64,000 nt of DNA from Streptomyces flaveolus (GTDB lineage: Bacteria; Actinomycetota; Actinomycetes; Streptomycetales; Streptomycetaceae), in assembly GCF_014648815.1 (NCBI RefSeq), contig NZ_BMRV01000004.1:124001-188000 (forward strand), read 5' to 3'. A model generated the notes under the pieces. It was not told the DNA's origin. It worked only from the letters and a program-made list of their open reading frames with translations, and did no database searches. Below are positions 18,655 through 26,727 of this stretch, one piece after another. Each line of letters begins with the position of its first letter. Within the stretch, counting starts at the first letter, position 1. The translations under genes and the position numbers were made by a program.

Positions 18655-19632
18655 GTGAGCAGGCTCCAGGTCGTCAGCGGCAAGGGCGGAACCGGCAAGA
18701 CCACGGTGGCCGCGGCCCTCGCGCTGGCCCTGGCCACCGAGGGGAAGCGCGCGCTTCTCGTCGAGGTCGAGGGTCGCCAGGGCATCGCGCAGCTCTTCGA
18801 AACCGAAGCGCTGCCTTATGAGGAGCGGAAGATCGCCGTCGCTCCCGGGGGCGGGGAGGTGTACGCCCTGGCCATCGACCCCGAACTGGCCCTTCTGGAC
18901 TACCTCCAGATGTTCTACAAACTGGGCAGCGCCGGACGGGCCCTGAAGAAGCTCGGCGCGATCGACTTCGCGACCACCATCGCGCCCGGGGTCAGAGACG
19001 TCCTGCTGACCGGCAAGGCCTGCGAGGCGGTGCGGCGCAAGGACAAGAGCGGGCGGTTCGCGTACGACTACGTCGTCATGGACGCGCCGCCCACCGGACG
19101 CATCACCCGCTTCCTCAACGTGAACGACGAGGTCGCCGGGCTCGCCAAGGTCGGTCCGATACACAATCAGGCACAGGCCGTGATGCGGGTGCTGAAGTCG
19201 CGGGAGACGGCCGTGCACCTGGTGACGCTCCTCGAGGAGATGCCGGTCCAGGAGACCGCGGACGGCATCGCCGAGCTGCGCGCGGCCCGGCTGCCGGTGG
19301 GGCGGGTCATCGTCAACATGGTCCGGCCCGCGCTGCTGGACGCGACCGATCTGGAACTCGTACGGAGCACGCCGCGCGCGGCACTCGCGCGGTCCCTGTC
19401 CGACGCCGGGCTCGGCGGGGCGCGGCGGGGCGGGCACGCCGAGCGGCTGGTGGACCCGCTGCTGGCACAGGCCGACGAGTACGCGGAACGGTACGCGCTG
19501 GAGCGGGAGCAGCGAGCGGCCCTGGGCGCGCTGGACCTGCCGCTGCACGAACTGCCGCTGCTCGCCGAGGGAATGGACCTGGCGGGCCTGTACGAACTGG
19601 CCACCGAGCTGCGGAAGCAGGGGATCGCATGA
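18655..19632 (+). CDS. Get3/ArsA-like ATPase, first of pair
   Basis: Encodes 325 aa. The protein starts almost directly with the deviant Walker A SGKGGTGKTT, including the signature lysine K10. Switch motifs follow in VVMDAPPTGRITRFL. It belongs to the ArsA/Get3 group and is the likely equivalent of mycobacterial Rv3679 (BagA). The GTG at 18655 has no Shine-Dalgarno, but TACGCT at 18642-18647 ends 7 nt before it, which suggests a leaderless start. The frame opens 74 codons earlier, but that part overlaps the divergent DUF4177 gene and is not family-like. It overlaps the second ATPase by ATGA. Confidence 0.9.
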   Translation: MSRLQVVSGKGGTGKTTVAAALALALATEGKRALLVEVEGRQGIAQLFETEALPYEERKIAVAPGGGEVYALAIDPELALLDYLQMFYKLGSAGRALKKLGAIDFATTIAPGVRDVLLTGKACEAVRRKDKSGRFAYDYVVMDAPPTGRITRFLNVNDEVAGLAKVGPIHNQAQAVMRVLKSRETAVHLVTLLEEMPVQETADGIAELRAARLPVGRVIVNMVRPALLDATDLELVRSTPRAALARSLSDAGLGGARRGGHAERLVDPLLAQADEYAERYALEREQRAALGALDLPLHELPLLAEGMDLAGLYELATELRKQGIA

Positions 19633-21008
19633 GTCCGGAACCGGATCGGCGGGGGGAGAGCGGCCGCCGTCTCTCCGCCGCGCGTGTGCTGGACGTCGAT
19701 CCGCTGCTGGAGGACCCGAGGACGCGCATCGTGGTGTGCTGCGGCTCGGGCGGCGTCGGCAAGACGACCACCGCGGCGGCCCTCGGCCTGCGCGCGGCCG
19801 AGCGGGGCCGCAAAGTGGTCGTCCTCACCATCGACCCGGCCCGGCGGCTCGCCCAGTCCATGGGTATCGACTCGCTGGACAACACCCCGCGCCGGGTGAA
19901 GGGCGTCGACGACTCGGCGGGCGGTGAGCTGCACGCCATGATGCTCGACATGAAGCGCACCTTCGACGAGATCGTCGAGGCGCACGCGGACCCCGGACGG
20001 GCGGCCGCGATCCTGGGCAACCCCTTCTACCAGTCGCTCTCGGCGGGCTTCGCGGGCACGCAGGAGTACATGGCGATGGAGAAGCTGGGGCAGCTGCGGG
20101 CGCGGGACGAATGGGACCTCATCGTCGTCGACACGCCGCCGTCCCGCTCGGCGCTGGACTTCCTGGACGCCCCGAAGCGCCTCGGGTCCTTCCTCGACGG
20201 CAAGCTGATCCGCGTCCTGCTGGCCCCCGCGAAGGTCGGCGGCCGGGCCGGCATGAAGTTCCTGAACGTCGGCATGTCGATGATGACCGGCGTCCTCGGG
20301 AAGGTGCTCGGCGGGCAGTTCCTGAAGGACGTCCAGACGTTCGTGGCCGCGATGGACTCCATGTTCGGCGGGTTCCGCACCCGCGCGGACGCCACCTACA
20401 AGCTGCTCCAGGCTCCGGGGACGGCGTTCCTGGTGGTCGCGGCCCCGGAGCGGGACGCACTGCGCGAGGCCGCGTACTTCGTGGAGCGGCTGGCGGCCGA
20501 GGACATGCCGCTCGCCGGTCTGGTGCTCAACCGTGTCCACGGCAGCGGGGCCGACGGGCTGTCGGCCGAGCGGGCGGTCGCCGCCGCGGAAAATCTTGAG
20601 GATCCTCGCATTGTGGATCAGGACGACGGGAAAGCTGGAGTTCGTAACTCTCCCGACACGTATGGCAGTTCAGATGCGCCCGACCCGGAAGCCGCTGCCG
20701 GAACCCACGCCGGGGCCCACGCCGGAAGCGAGACCGACGCCCACGCCGATCCCTCCCCCGAGGCTCCGGACACGCCGGAGCGGTCCGTCGACCAGCTCAC
20801 CGCGGGTCTGCTGAGGCTCCACGCGGAGCGCATGCACCTGCTGGCCCGCGAGCAGCGCACGCGTGACCGCTTCACCGCGCGTCACCCCGAGGTGGCGGTC
20901 ACCGAAGTGGCCGCGCTGCCCGGTGATGTGCACGACCTCGCGGGGCTGCGGGACATCGGGGACCGGCTCGCGACGGGCCGGCCCGAGCTGCCCGAGCCCG
21001 GTGCCTGA
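19629..21008 (+). CDS. Get3/ArsA-like ATPase, second of pair, with low-complexity insert
   Basis: Encodes 459 aa. Walker A is CGSGGVGKTTT at residues 38-48; here the signature Lys of the KGGxGKT class is Ser40, unlike its partner. DTPPSRSALDFLD is the switch II region, and a Met-rich helix FLNVGMSMMTG may be part of a client-binding face. Residues ~320-385 form an insert, ENLEDPRIVDQ... then Ala/His/Glu-rich THAGAHAGSETDAHA. Its codons (20590-20690) are strikingly AT-rich at third positions compared with the rest. It is coupled to the first ATPase and convergent with wblA. The likely equivalent is Rv3680 (BagB). Confidence 0.9.
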   Translation: MSPEPDRRGESGRRLSAARVLDVDPLLEDPRTRIVVCCGSGGVGKTTTAAALGLRAAERGRKVVVLTIDPARRLAQSMGIDSLDNTPRRVKGVDDSAGGELHAMMLDMKRTFDEIVEAHADPGRAAAILGNPFYQSLSAGFAGTQEYMAMEKLGQLRARDEWDLIVVDTPPSRSALDFLDAPKRLGSFLDGKLIRVLLAPAKVGGRAGMKFLNVGMSMMTGVLGKVLGGQFLKDVQTFVAAMDSMFGGFRTRADATYKLLQAPGTAFLVVAAPERDALREAAYFVERLAAEDMPLAGLVLNRVHGSGADGLSAERAVAAAENLEDPRIVDQDDGKAGVRNSPDTYGSSDAPDPEAAAGTHAGAHAGSETDAHADPSPEAPDTPERSVDQLTAGLLRLHAERMHLLAREQRTRDRFTARHPEVAVTEVAALPGDVHDLAGLRDIGDRLATGRPELPEPGA

Positions 21009-21061
21009 TCCACCGCCGACCCGACCGGGGCGTCCGCTTCCGAGGAACGCCCCCGGCCGCC

Positions 21062-21400
21062 TCAGCCCACGGCCGCGTAGTTCTCGTAGACCTCGTCGTC
21101 GTCGAGGGGCACGATGCCGGCCCCTCGCTCGTACTCCGTCCGCGCCGTCTCCAGCAGTCGGCGCCAGGAGGTCACGGTGGGCCGCCGGCGCAGCAGTGCG
21201 CGGCGCTCCCGCTCCGTCATGCCTCCCCACACGCCGAACTCGACGCGGTTGTCGAGCGCGTCGGCCAGGCACTCGGTCCGCACCGGACATCCGGTGCACA
21301 CCGCCTTGGCCCTGTTCTGCGCTGCTCCCTGAACGAACAGTTCGTCCGGATCGGTAGTGCGGCAGGCGGCCTGCGCACTCCAGTCGGTTACCCAGCCCAT
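21062..21400 (-). CDS. wblA: WhiB-like [4Fe-4S] developmental regulator WblA
   Basis: Encodes 112 aa. The four cluster cysteines are C13, C35, C38 and C44, followed by the WhiB turn GVWGG (56-60) and a basic helix MTERERRALLRRRPT that contacts DNA or the sigma factor. The sequence matches S. coelicolor WblA as I remember it, including the ending DDDEVYENYAAVG. WblA controls the switch from aerial growth to sporulation and represses antibiotic production; the mycobacterial counterpart at this position is WhiB4. The ATG at 21400 follows GGAGAGG; an upstream ATG adds 19 residues without family support. Confidence 0.97.
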   Translation of the reverse strand: MGWVTDWSAQAACRTTDPDELFVQGAAQNRAKAVCTGCPVRTECLADALDNRVEFGVWGGMTERERRALLRRRPTVTSWRRLLETARTEYERGAGIVPLDDDEVYENYAAVG

Positions 21401-21859
21401 ACCGGCGCCGTCCTCTCCCGAATCGAGGCTCCCCCACGGCGGCAGCGGCATATTCACCGCCGCCAGTTGAGGACGTTACGGAAGGTGGGCACAGCGCAAC
21501 ACCCCCTTCGGGCCCAATCTTGAATGGCCCGAACGGACTATGCGTAAGCGGCAGATCACCCGGGGGAGTGAGCTGGCGACATGCGTGACGATCCCGGCAT
21601 TCGGGTCATCTCTGTTGCGCCACAACGGACACCAAGTGACACACAAGGTGGATACGGACACGCACCCCCCACGCCGTGGCACGCGCTCGTACACACCAAC
21701 GCGCCCCCCAGCGGGGCCTCTCGGAAGAAGTCGAGCGGGCCCGGAACGATTCGGGGTCGCCGGACGTATTGATACGTGGCCTCACTGCTGTGACAGTTGA
21801 GTGCAGCTTAGGCCAAGGCATATACGCGTGTCCGGCGAATGAGAACGTAGGCTGCCTCC
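21401..21859. other. divergent regulatory region wblA / PBP gene
   Basis: A 459-bp region between divergent starts, clearly less GC-rich than its surroundings. It holds the PBP promoter candidate at 21797-21826 and must hold the wblA promoter, for which I could not find convincing boxes. CACAAC/GTGACACAC-type short repeats occur near 21630-21660. No small gene with good codon bias is seen. Confidence 0.55.
21797..21826 (+). promoter_or_regulatory. candidate promoter of PBP gene
   Basis: TTGAGT at 21797-21802 and TATACG at 21821-21826 are separated by 18 nt, close to the vegetative consensus TTGACA/TATAAT. Transcription would begin near 21833, leaving a short leader before the ATG at 21860. 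Confidence 0.5.
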
Positions 21860-24112
21860 ATGCCAAAGAAGCGCTCGGGCGGTGGTCTGTCGCCAACGCA
21901 GCAGGCCGCCAAGTTCCTCGGTGTCAGTGTGCTCGCGGGAGCCGTCCTGGCCGGCATCGCGCTGCCGGCCGTGGGCGCGCTGGGGCTGGCGGCCAAGGGT
22001 TCGGTGGAGAGTTTCGACGAACTCCCGGCCAACCTGAAGACTCCTCCGCTGAGCCAGCGCACCACCATCCTCGACTCCGAGGGCGGTACCATCGCCTCCG
22101 TCTACTCGCGCGACCGCACGGTGGTCGGCCTGAAGGACATCTCGCCGTACATGCAGAAGGCGATCGTCGCCATCGAGGACTCGCGCTTCTACCAGCACGG
22201 CGCGGTCGACCTGAAGGGCGTGCTGCGCGCGCTCAACAAGAACGCCCGCAGCGGCGGGGTCTCCGAGGGCGCGTCCACGCTCACGCAGCAGTACGTCAAG
22301 AACGTCTTCGTCGAGGAGGCCGGTGACGACCCGACGAAGGTCGCCCAGGCCACCCAGCAGACCATCGGCCGCAAGATCCGCGAGCTGAAGTTCGCGATCC
22401 AGGTCGAGGAGGAGCTGGGCAAGAAGAGGATCCTCGAGAACTACCTCAACATCACCTTCTTCGGCCAGCAGGCCTACGGCGTCGAGGCGGCCGCCCAGCG
22501 GTACTTCTCCAAGAGTGCCAAGGACCTCAACCTCCAGGAGTCCGCCCTCCTGGCCGGCATCGTCCAGTCGCCCACCCGCTACGACCCGGTCAACGACGAG
22601 GCCGAGGCCGTCAAGCGGCGCAACGTGGTGCTGGCGCGTATGGCCGAGGTCGGCGACATCTCGCGGGCGGAGGCGGACAAGGCGCAGAAGGCGCCGCTGG
22701 AGCTGAAGGTCAGCCGTCCCAAGAACGGCTGCATCACGGCCGTGAAGGGCGCGAGCTTCTTCTGCGACTACGTGCGCTCCGTGTTCCTGAGCGACCCGGT
22801 CTTCGGCAAGACCAAGGAGGACCGGGCCAAGGTCTGGAACCAGGGCGGTCTGACCATCCGCACGACCCTCGACCCGCAGGCCCAGAAGTCGGTACGGCAG
22901 TCGATCAAGGACCACGTCAACTCGGGCGACGACGTGGCGACCGCAGCGACCATCGTCCAGCCCGGCACCGGCAAGATCGTCGCGATGGGCCAGTCCCGCC
23001 CGTACGGCGTCGACGTCAAGCAGCACGAGACGACGCTCAACCTGTCGGTGAACCAGGCCATGGGCGGCGGCGCGGGCTTCCAGCCGGGCTCGACGTTCAA
23101 GCCGATCGTGGCCGCGGCGGCCCTCGAGGGCGGGATGCCGGCGACGAAGCAGTACTCCTCGCCGTACAAGATGGACTACCCGACCCCGGTCGCGGCCTGC
23201 GACGGCAGGACGTGGAGCGACAAGGGCGTCGAGCTGACCAACGAGAACGAGACCGAGGTCGGCCCGTACGACATGAAGGAAGCGACCGCCAAGTCGGTCA
23301 ACACCTACTACGTGCAGATGATCAGCGACATCGGCATCTGCCCGGTCACGCAGATGGCCGAGAAGATGGGCGTCGCGCGCGCCAACGGCAAGAAGCTCGA
23401 GCAGACCCCGTCCATCGCGCTCGGCGTCACCGAGGTGTCCCCGCTGACCATGGCGAGCGCGTACGCGACCTTCGCCTCGCGCGGCATGTACTGCACGCCG
23501 ATCGCCATCGAGTCGATCAGCCAGCGGATCGGGAACAAGAGCAAGTCGCTGGAGGTGCCGAAGTCCACGTGCTCGCGGGCCATGTCCGAGACCACGGCCG
23601 ACACCGTCAACACGCTCCTCAAGGGCGTCGTCGAGGACGGTACGGGTACGCAGGCCGGCCTCGGCAGCCGTCCGAGCGCGGGCAAGACGGGTACGACGGA
23701 CGAGCGCTACGCGGCGTGGTTCGTGGGCTACACGCCCAACCTCGCCGGCGCCGTGTGGGTCGGTGACCCGAAGCACGAGCGGCAGATGGTCGACATCACC
23801 ATCGGCGGCGTCCCGTACGACAAGGTCTTCGGCGGCGCGGTCCCCGGCCCGATCTGGCGGGACATGATGTCCGGCGCGCTGGAGGGCAAGCCCGCTCCCG
23901 ACTTCACCCTCGTCGACATCCCCGACGCCGACAAGGGCAAGGACAAGGAGAAGGACAAGGGCGACGGCGGCGGCGGCGGCCGGAACAACGGGGGCGGCGG
24001 CGACGGGGGAGACGACGGCGGCGGCGACGGCGGCTTCCCGGGAGGCGCCTGGGGCGACCTCTTCCAGGGCCAGGGCAACGGCGGGAACGGCCCCGGCGGC
24101 CGACGCGACTGA
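21860..24112 (+). CDS. class A penicillin-binding protein (transglycosylase/transpeptidase)
   Basis: Encodes 750 aa. Layout: short cytoplasmic basic N-terminus (PKKRSGGG), one membrane anchor (~residues 17-45), GT51 glycosyltransferase with catalytic E106 in EDSRFYQHG and GASTLTQQYVKN, then a transpeptidase with S411 in GSTFKP, S479-V-N481, and K609-T-G. The last ~60 residues are Lys/Asp then Gly/Asn/Asp-rich low complexity. It polymerises and cross-links peptidoglycan outside the membrane. The position next to a WhiB gene matches ponA2 in mycobacteria. No PASTA domain is visible in the tail, unlike PonA2. The tail ends shortly before a strong terminator. Confidence 0.95.
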   Translation: MPKKRSGGGLSPTQQAAKFLGVSVLAGAVLAGIALPAVGALGLAAKGSVESFDELPANLKTPPLSQRTTILDSEGGTIASVYSRDRTVVGLKDISPYMQKAIVAIEDSRFYQHGAVDLKGVLRALNKNARSGGVSEGASTLTQQYVKNVFVEEAGDDPTKVAQATQQTIGRKIRELKFAIQVEEELGKKRILENYLNITFFGQQAYGVEAAAQRYFSKSAKDLNLQESALLAGIVQSPTRYDPVNDEAEAVKRRNVVLARMAEVGDISRAEADKAQKAPLELKVSRPKNGCITAVKGASFFCDYVRSVFLSDPVFGKTKEDRAKVWNQGGLTIRTTLDPQAQKSVRQSIKDHVNSGDDVATAATIVQPGTGKIVAMGQSRPYGVDVKQHETTLNLSVNQAMGGGAGFQPGSTFKPIVAAAALEGGMPATKQYSSPYKMDYPTPVAACDGRTWSDKGVELTNENETEVGPYDMKEATAKSVNTYYVQMISDIGICPVTQMAEKMGVARANGKKLEQTPSIALGVTEVSPLTMASAYATFASRGMYCTPIAIESISQRIGNKSKSLEVPKSTCSRAMSETTADTVNTLLKGVVEDGTGTQAGLGSRPSAGKTGTTDERYAAWFVGYTPNLAGAVWVGDPKHERQMVDITIGGVPYDKVFGGAVPGPIWRDMMSGALEGKPAPDFTLVDIPDADKGKDKEKDKGDGGGGGRNNGGGGDGGDDGGGDGGFPGGAWGDLFQGQGNGGNGPGGRRD

Positions 24113-24123
24113 GGCCCCGCACC

Positions 24124-24179
24124 CCGCTCGCACCGACGGCCCCCTTCCTCACCGGGAAGGGGGCCGTCGGTGCGAGCGG
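24124..24179. terminator. perfect 25-bp bidirectional terminator
   Basis: Arms 24124-24148 and 24155-24179 are exact reverse complements over 25 bp with a 6-nt loop. It sits between the convergent PBP and YqeY-like genes, 12 nt after one stop and 7 nt before the other, so it should end transcription in both directions. Confidence 0.88.
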
Positions 24180-24186
24180 ACTCGGC

Positions 24187-24651
24187 TCAGCCGGCCAGCA
24201 GCTTCTTGACCGCGGCGGCGACCCGGCCGCCCTCGGCCTGCCCGGCCACCTTCGGGTTCACGATCTTCATGACGGCGCCCATGGCCCGCGGCCCCTCGGC
24301 ACCGGCCGCCTTGGCCTCCTCGACGGCCTGGGCGACGATCGCGTTCAGCTCGTCGTCGGACAGCTGCTTGGGCAAGTACGCGGCGAGCACCTCGCCCTCC
24401 GCCTTCTCCCGCTCGGCCTGCTCGGGGCGGCCGCCCTGGGCGAAGGCGTCGGCGGCCTCGCGGCGCTTCTTCGCCTCGCGAGTGATCACCTTCTGCACCT
24501 CGTCGTCGGAGAGCTCCCGCTTCTCCTTCCCCGCGACCTCCTCCTTGGTGATCGCGGCGAGCGTCAGCCGGAGCGTCGAGGAGCGGAGCTCGTCACGCTC
24601 CTTGATCGCGGCGTTGAGGTCGTCGTGCAGCTTCGACTTGAGCGTGGTCAT
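24187..24651 (-). CDS. GatB/YqeY domain protein
   Basis: Encodes 154 aa, the normal length of stand-alone YqeY proteins. It is almost all helix: MTTLKSKLHDDLNAAIKERD, TLRLTLAAITKEEV, YLPKQLSDDEL and a C-terminal GGRVAAAVKKLLAG. The domain resembles the tail of GatB and binds tRNA-like or protein partners; its function in bacteria is unsettled. The ATG at 24651 is the first codon of the conserved part; the frame stays open upstream but is not family-like. It is divergent from the metallophosphoesterase gene. Confidence 0.9.
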   Translation of the reverse strand: MTTLKSKLHDDLNAAIKERDELRSSTLRLTLAAITKEEVAGKEKRELSDDEVQKVITREAKKRREAADAFAQGGRPEQAEREKAEGEVLAAYLPKQLSDDELNAIVAQAVEEAKAAGAEGPRAMGAVMKIVNPKVAGQAEGGRVAAAVKKLLAG

Positions 24652-24760
24652 GGGTGCGATTGTCGCAGGTGCGGCAGGAAGGACGCCCGCTGATTTACCA
24701 GGCCCCGCGACGAGTCCCCGCGCGGTCGGCTCCGGCCACCGCTTCTGACACGATGGAGGT

Positions 24761-25696
24761 ATGCGCGCGCGATACGGAGTACCCCTGGGAATCACGGCGG
24801 TTGGCGCCGCCGGTCTGGCCTACGCGGCGGGCTTCGAGGCCCGTTCCTTCCGCCTCCGACGGGTGACGATCCCCGTCCTGCCCTCCGGGATGCGCCCGCT
24901 GCGCGTGCTCCAGGTCTCCGACATCCACATGGTCGGCGGCCAGCGCAAGAAGCAGCGCTGGCTGCGCTCGCTGGCCGGGCTGCGCCCCGACTTCGTGATC
25001 AACACCGGCGACAACCTGTCCGACCCGGAGGGCGTCCCGGAGACGCTGGACGCGCTGGGCCCCCTGATGGAGTTCCCGGGCGCCTACGTCTTCGGCTCCA
25101 ACGACTACTACGGCCCCAAGCTCCGCAACCCCGCCCGGTACCTGCTGGAGAAGGCCCAGGGCCGCCACGGCCTCAACGGCAACGCGCCCGCCGTCGGCGC
25201 CGTCCACAACCCGTGGGAGGACCTGCGGGACGGTTTCGACGCGGCGGGCTGGCAGAACCTCACCAACACGCGCGGCACGCTGAAGGTCGAGGGGGTGTCG
25301 GTCGAGCTGACCGGCCTCGACGACCCGCACATCAAGCGGGACCGGTACGCGGAGGTGGCGGGCGGTCCGTCGGGCGCGGCGGACTTCTCGATGGGCGTGG
25401 TCCACGCGCCCTACCTGCGCGTCCTGGACTCCTTCACGGCGGACGACTATCCCCTGATCCTCGCCGGCCACACCCACGGCGGCCAGCTGTGCATCCCCTT
25501 CTACGGCGCGCTGGTCACCAACTGCGACCTGGACACGGACCGCGTGAAGGGCCTGTCCACGCACACGGCCCAGGGCCGCACGGCCTACCTCCACGTGTCG
25601 GCGGGCTGCGGCACCAACCGCTACACCCCCGTCCGTTTCGCCTGCCCGCCCGAGGCGACGCTGCTGACACTGGTGGGGCGCGAGCAGCGGAGGTAA
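24761..25696 (+). CDS. membrane-anchored metallophosphoesterase
   Basis: Encodes 311 aa. An N-terminal hydrophobic segment (~8-25) is an anchor or uncleaved signal. The calcineurin-like core follows: DIHMVGG, NTGDNL, GSNDYYG (GNHE variant with Ser-Asn-Asp), VVHAP and AGHTHGGQ. These residues bind two metal ions for phosphoester hydrolysis. It resembles YkuE/YaeI-type phosphodiesterases. GGAGG stands only 1 nt before the ATG, too close for normal use, so the mRNA may be leaderless or the context unusual. A similar gene follows ponA2 in mycobacteria, as I recall. Confidence 0.9.
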   Translation: MRARYGVPLGITAVGAAGLAYAAGFEARSFRLRRVTIPVLPSGMRPLRVLQVSDIHMVGGQRKKQRWLRSLAGLRPDFVINTGDNLSDPEGVPETLDALGPLMEFPGAYVFGSNDYYGPKLRNPARYLLEKAQGRHGLNGNAPAVGAVHNPWEDLRDGFDAAGWQNLTNTRGTLKVEGVSVELTGLDDPHIKRDRYAEVAGGPSGAADFSMGVVHAPYLRVLDSFTADDYPLILAGHTHGGQLCIPFYGALVTNCDLDTDRVKGLSTHTAQGRTAYLHVSAGCGTNRYTPVRFACPPEATLLTLVGREQRR

Positions 25697-25750
25697 CCCA
25701 CTCGGCCCACCCGTATGGTCCGATATGTCCGGCCTCCCTAGCGTGAGGCC

Positions 25751-26500
25751 ATGACAGCTCCGATACCCAGGGACATCCCGGACCTGCCCGCGGTGCCGCG
25801 CCCGCCCAGGCTCCTGCCCTCACCGGTCCCGGCGAGCGCGGTCCTGACCCCGGTCCGGCGCCCGCTGGCCGCCGGCTTCCGCCTGCTCACCGCGTTGCTG
25901 GCACTGACCGGCGCGGCGCTCGAGCTGACCCTCGGCGGCCCGGCCCTCCGGGCCCTGAGCTACTTCATGGTCCAGAGCGGCATCCTGCTGGCCCTGGTCA
26001 TGGTCGCCTCGGCCCGCCGCGCCTGGTCCGCCGGGCGCCCCCTGTCCGGCGCCCTGACGGGCGCGGCGCTGCTCTACGCCGTCGTCGCCGGCCTGGTGCA
26101 CCACCTGCTCCTGGCCGACGCGACGAGCCCGTTCGCCGTGGCCGGCGCCGGCGGCACGGGGTGGCACGCCGTCGCCGTCCAGCTCACGTGCACGGTCACG
26201 CCGGCCGCCGCGGCCCTGGACTGGCTCCTGCTCACCGGCCCCGGCCGCCTGCACCTGCGCCAGGCCGCCGCGTGGCTCCTCTACCCCCTGGCCTACCTGG
26301 GCTTCTCCCTGGCCCGCGGCGAGCTCCTCCTCCCCGGCACCGAGGGCCGCTACCTCTACCCCTTCCTCGACGTCGACCAGCACGGCTACAAGGGCGTCCT
26401 GGGCAACGCGCTCCTCCTGGGACTCGCCGTCTACGCCCTGGCCGTCCTGCTCGTCGCGCTGGACCACATCCGCCCGGACCCGCTGCGCCGCCGCTGGTAA
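25751..26500 (+). CDS. Pr6Pr-family integral membrane protein
   Basis: Encodes 249 aa. A Pro-rich N-terminus of about 40 residues is followed by six hydrophobic segments. HHLLLADATSP, LDWLL and LGFSLARGELL...YLYPFLDVDQHGY are typical of the Pr6Pr (FAR-17a/AIG1-like) family of actinobacterial six-helix proteins, which have no firm function. Conserved His and Asp in the membrane part could be catalytic, as in AIG1 lipid hydrolases. The product ends at RRRW shortly before the tRNA gene. Confidence 0.82.
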   Translation: MTAPIPRDIPDLPAVPRPPRLLPSPVPASAVLTPVRRPLAAGFRLLTALLALTGAALELTLGGPALRALSYFMVQSGILLALVMVASARRAWSAGRPLSGALTGAALLYAVVAGLVHHLLLADATSPFAVAGAGGTGWHAVAVQLTCTVTPAAAALDWLLLTGPGRLHLRQAAAWLLYPLAYLGFSLARGELLLPGTEGRYLYPFLDVDQHGYKGVLGNALLLGLAVYALAVLLVALDHIRPDPLRRRW

Positions 26501-26507
26501 ACCCGAT

Positions 26508-26536
26508 TTCGTGTCCGGGCGCCGGTGGGCTAAAGT
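26508..26536 (+). promoter_or_regulatory. candidate tRNA promoter
   Basis: TTCGTG at 26508-26513 and TAAAGT at 26531-26536 with a 17-nt spacer. Transcription would begin near 26543, about 25 nt before the mature tRNA. The -35 match is weak and the -10 match fair. Confidence 0.45.
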
Positions 26537-26567
26537 AAACGACGTCGCCGCGACGAGCAGTGACAAT

Positions 26568-26641
<74 letters not shown>

Positions 26642-26650
26642 CAGTGAAGT

Positions 26651-26699
26651 AACCATTCAGGGGCCTGATCCGCAGCGCGGGTCGGGCCCCTGAATGGTT
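26651..26699 (+). terminator. terminator of tRNA-Pro
   Basis: AACCATTCAGGGGCC at 26651-26665 pairs perfectly with GGCCCCTGAATGGTT at 26685-26699. The 15-bp stem encloses a 19-nt loop and ends in TTT. It starts 9 nt after the tRNA. Confidence 0.85.
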
Positions 26700-26727
26700 T
26701 CTGGAGATCGTTCGGGAGGACTGCTTG

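Noticed and set aside
20580..20695. Frameshift or pseudogene in the second Get3-like ATPase
   Set aside because: The reading frame continues through the low-GC patch, and conserved family sequence resumes afterwards.
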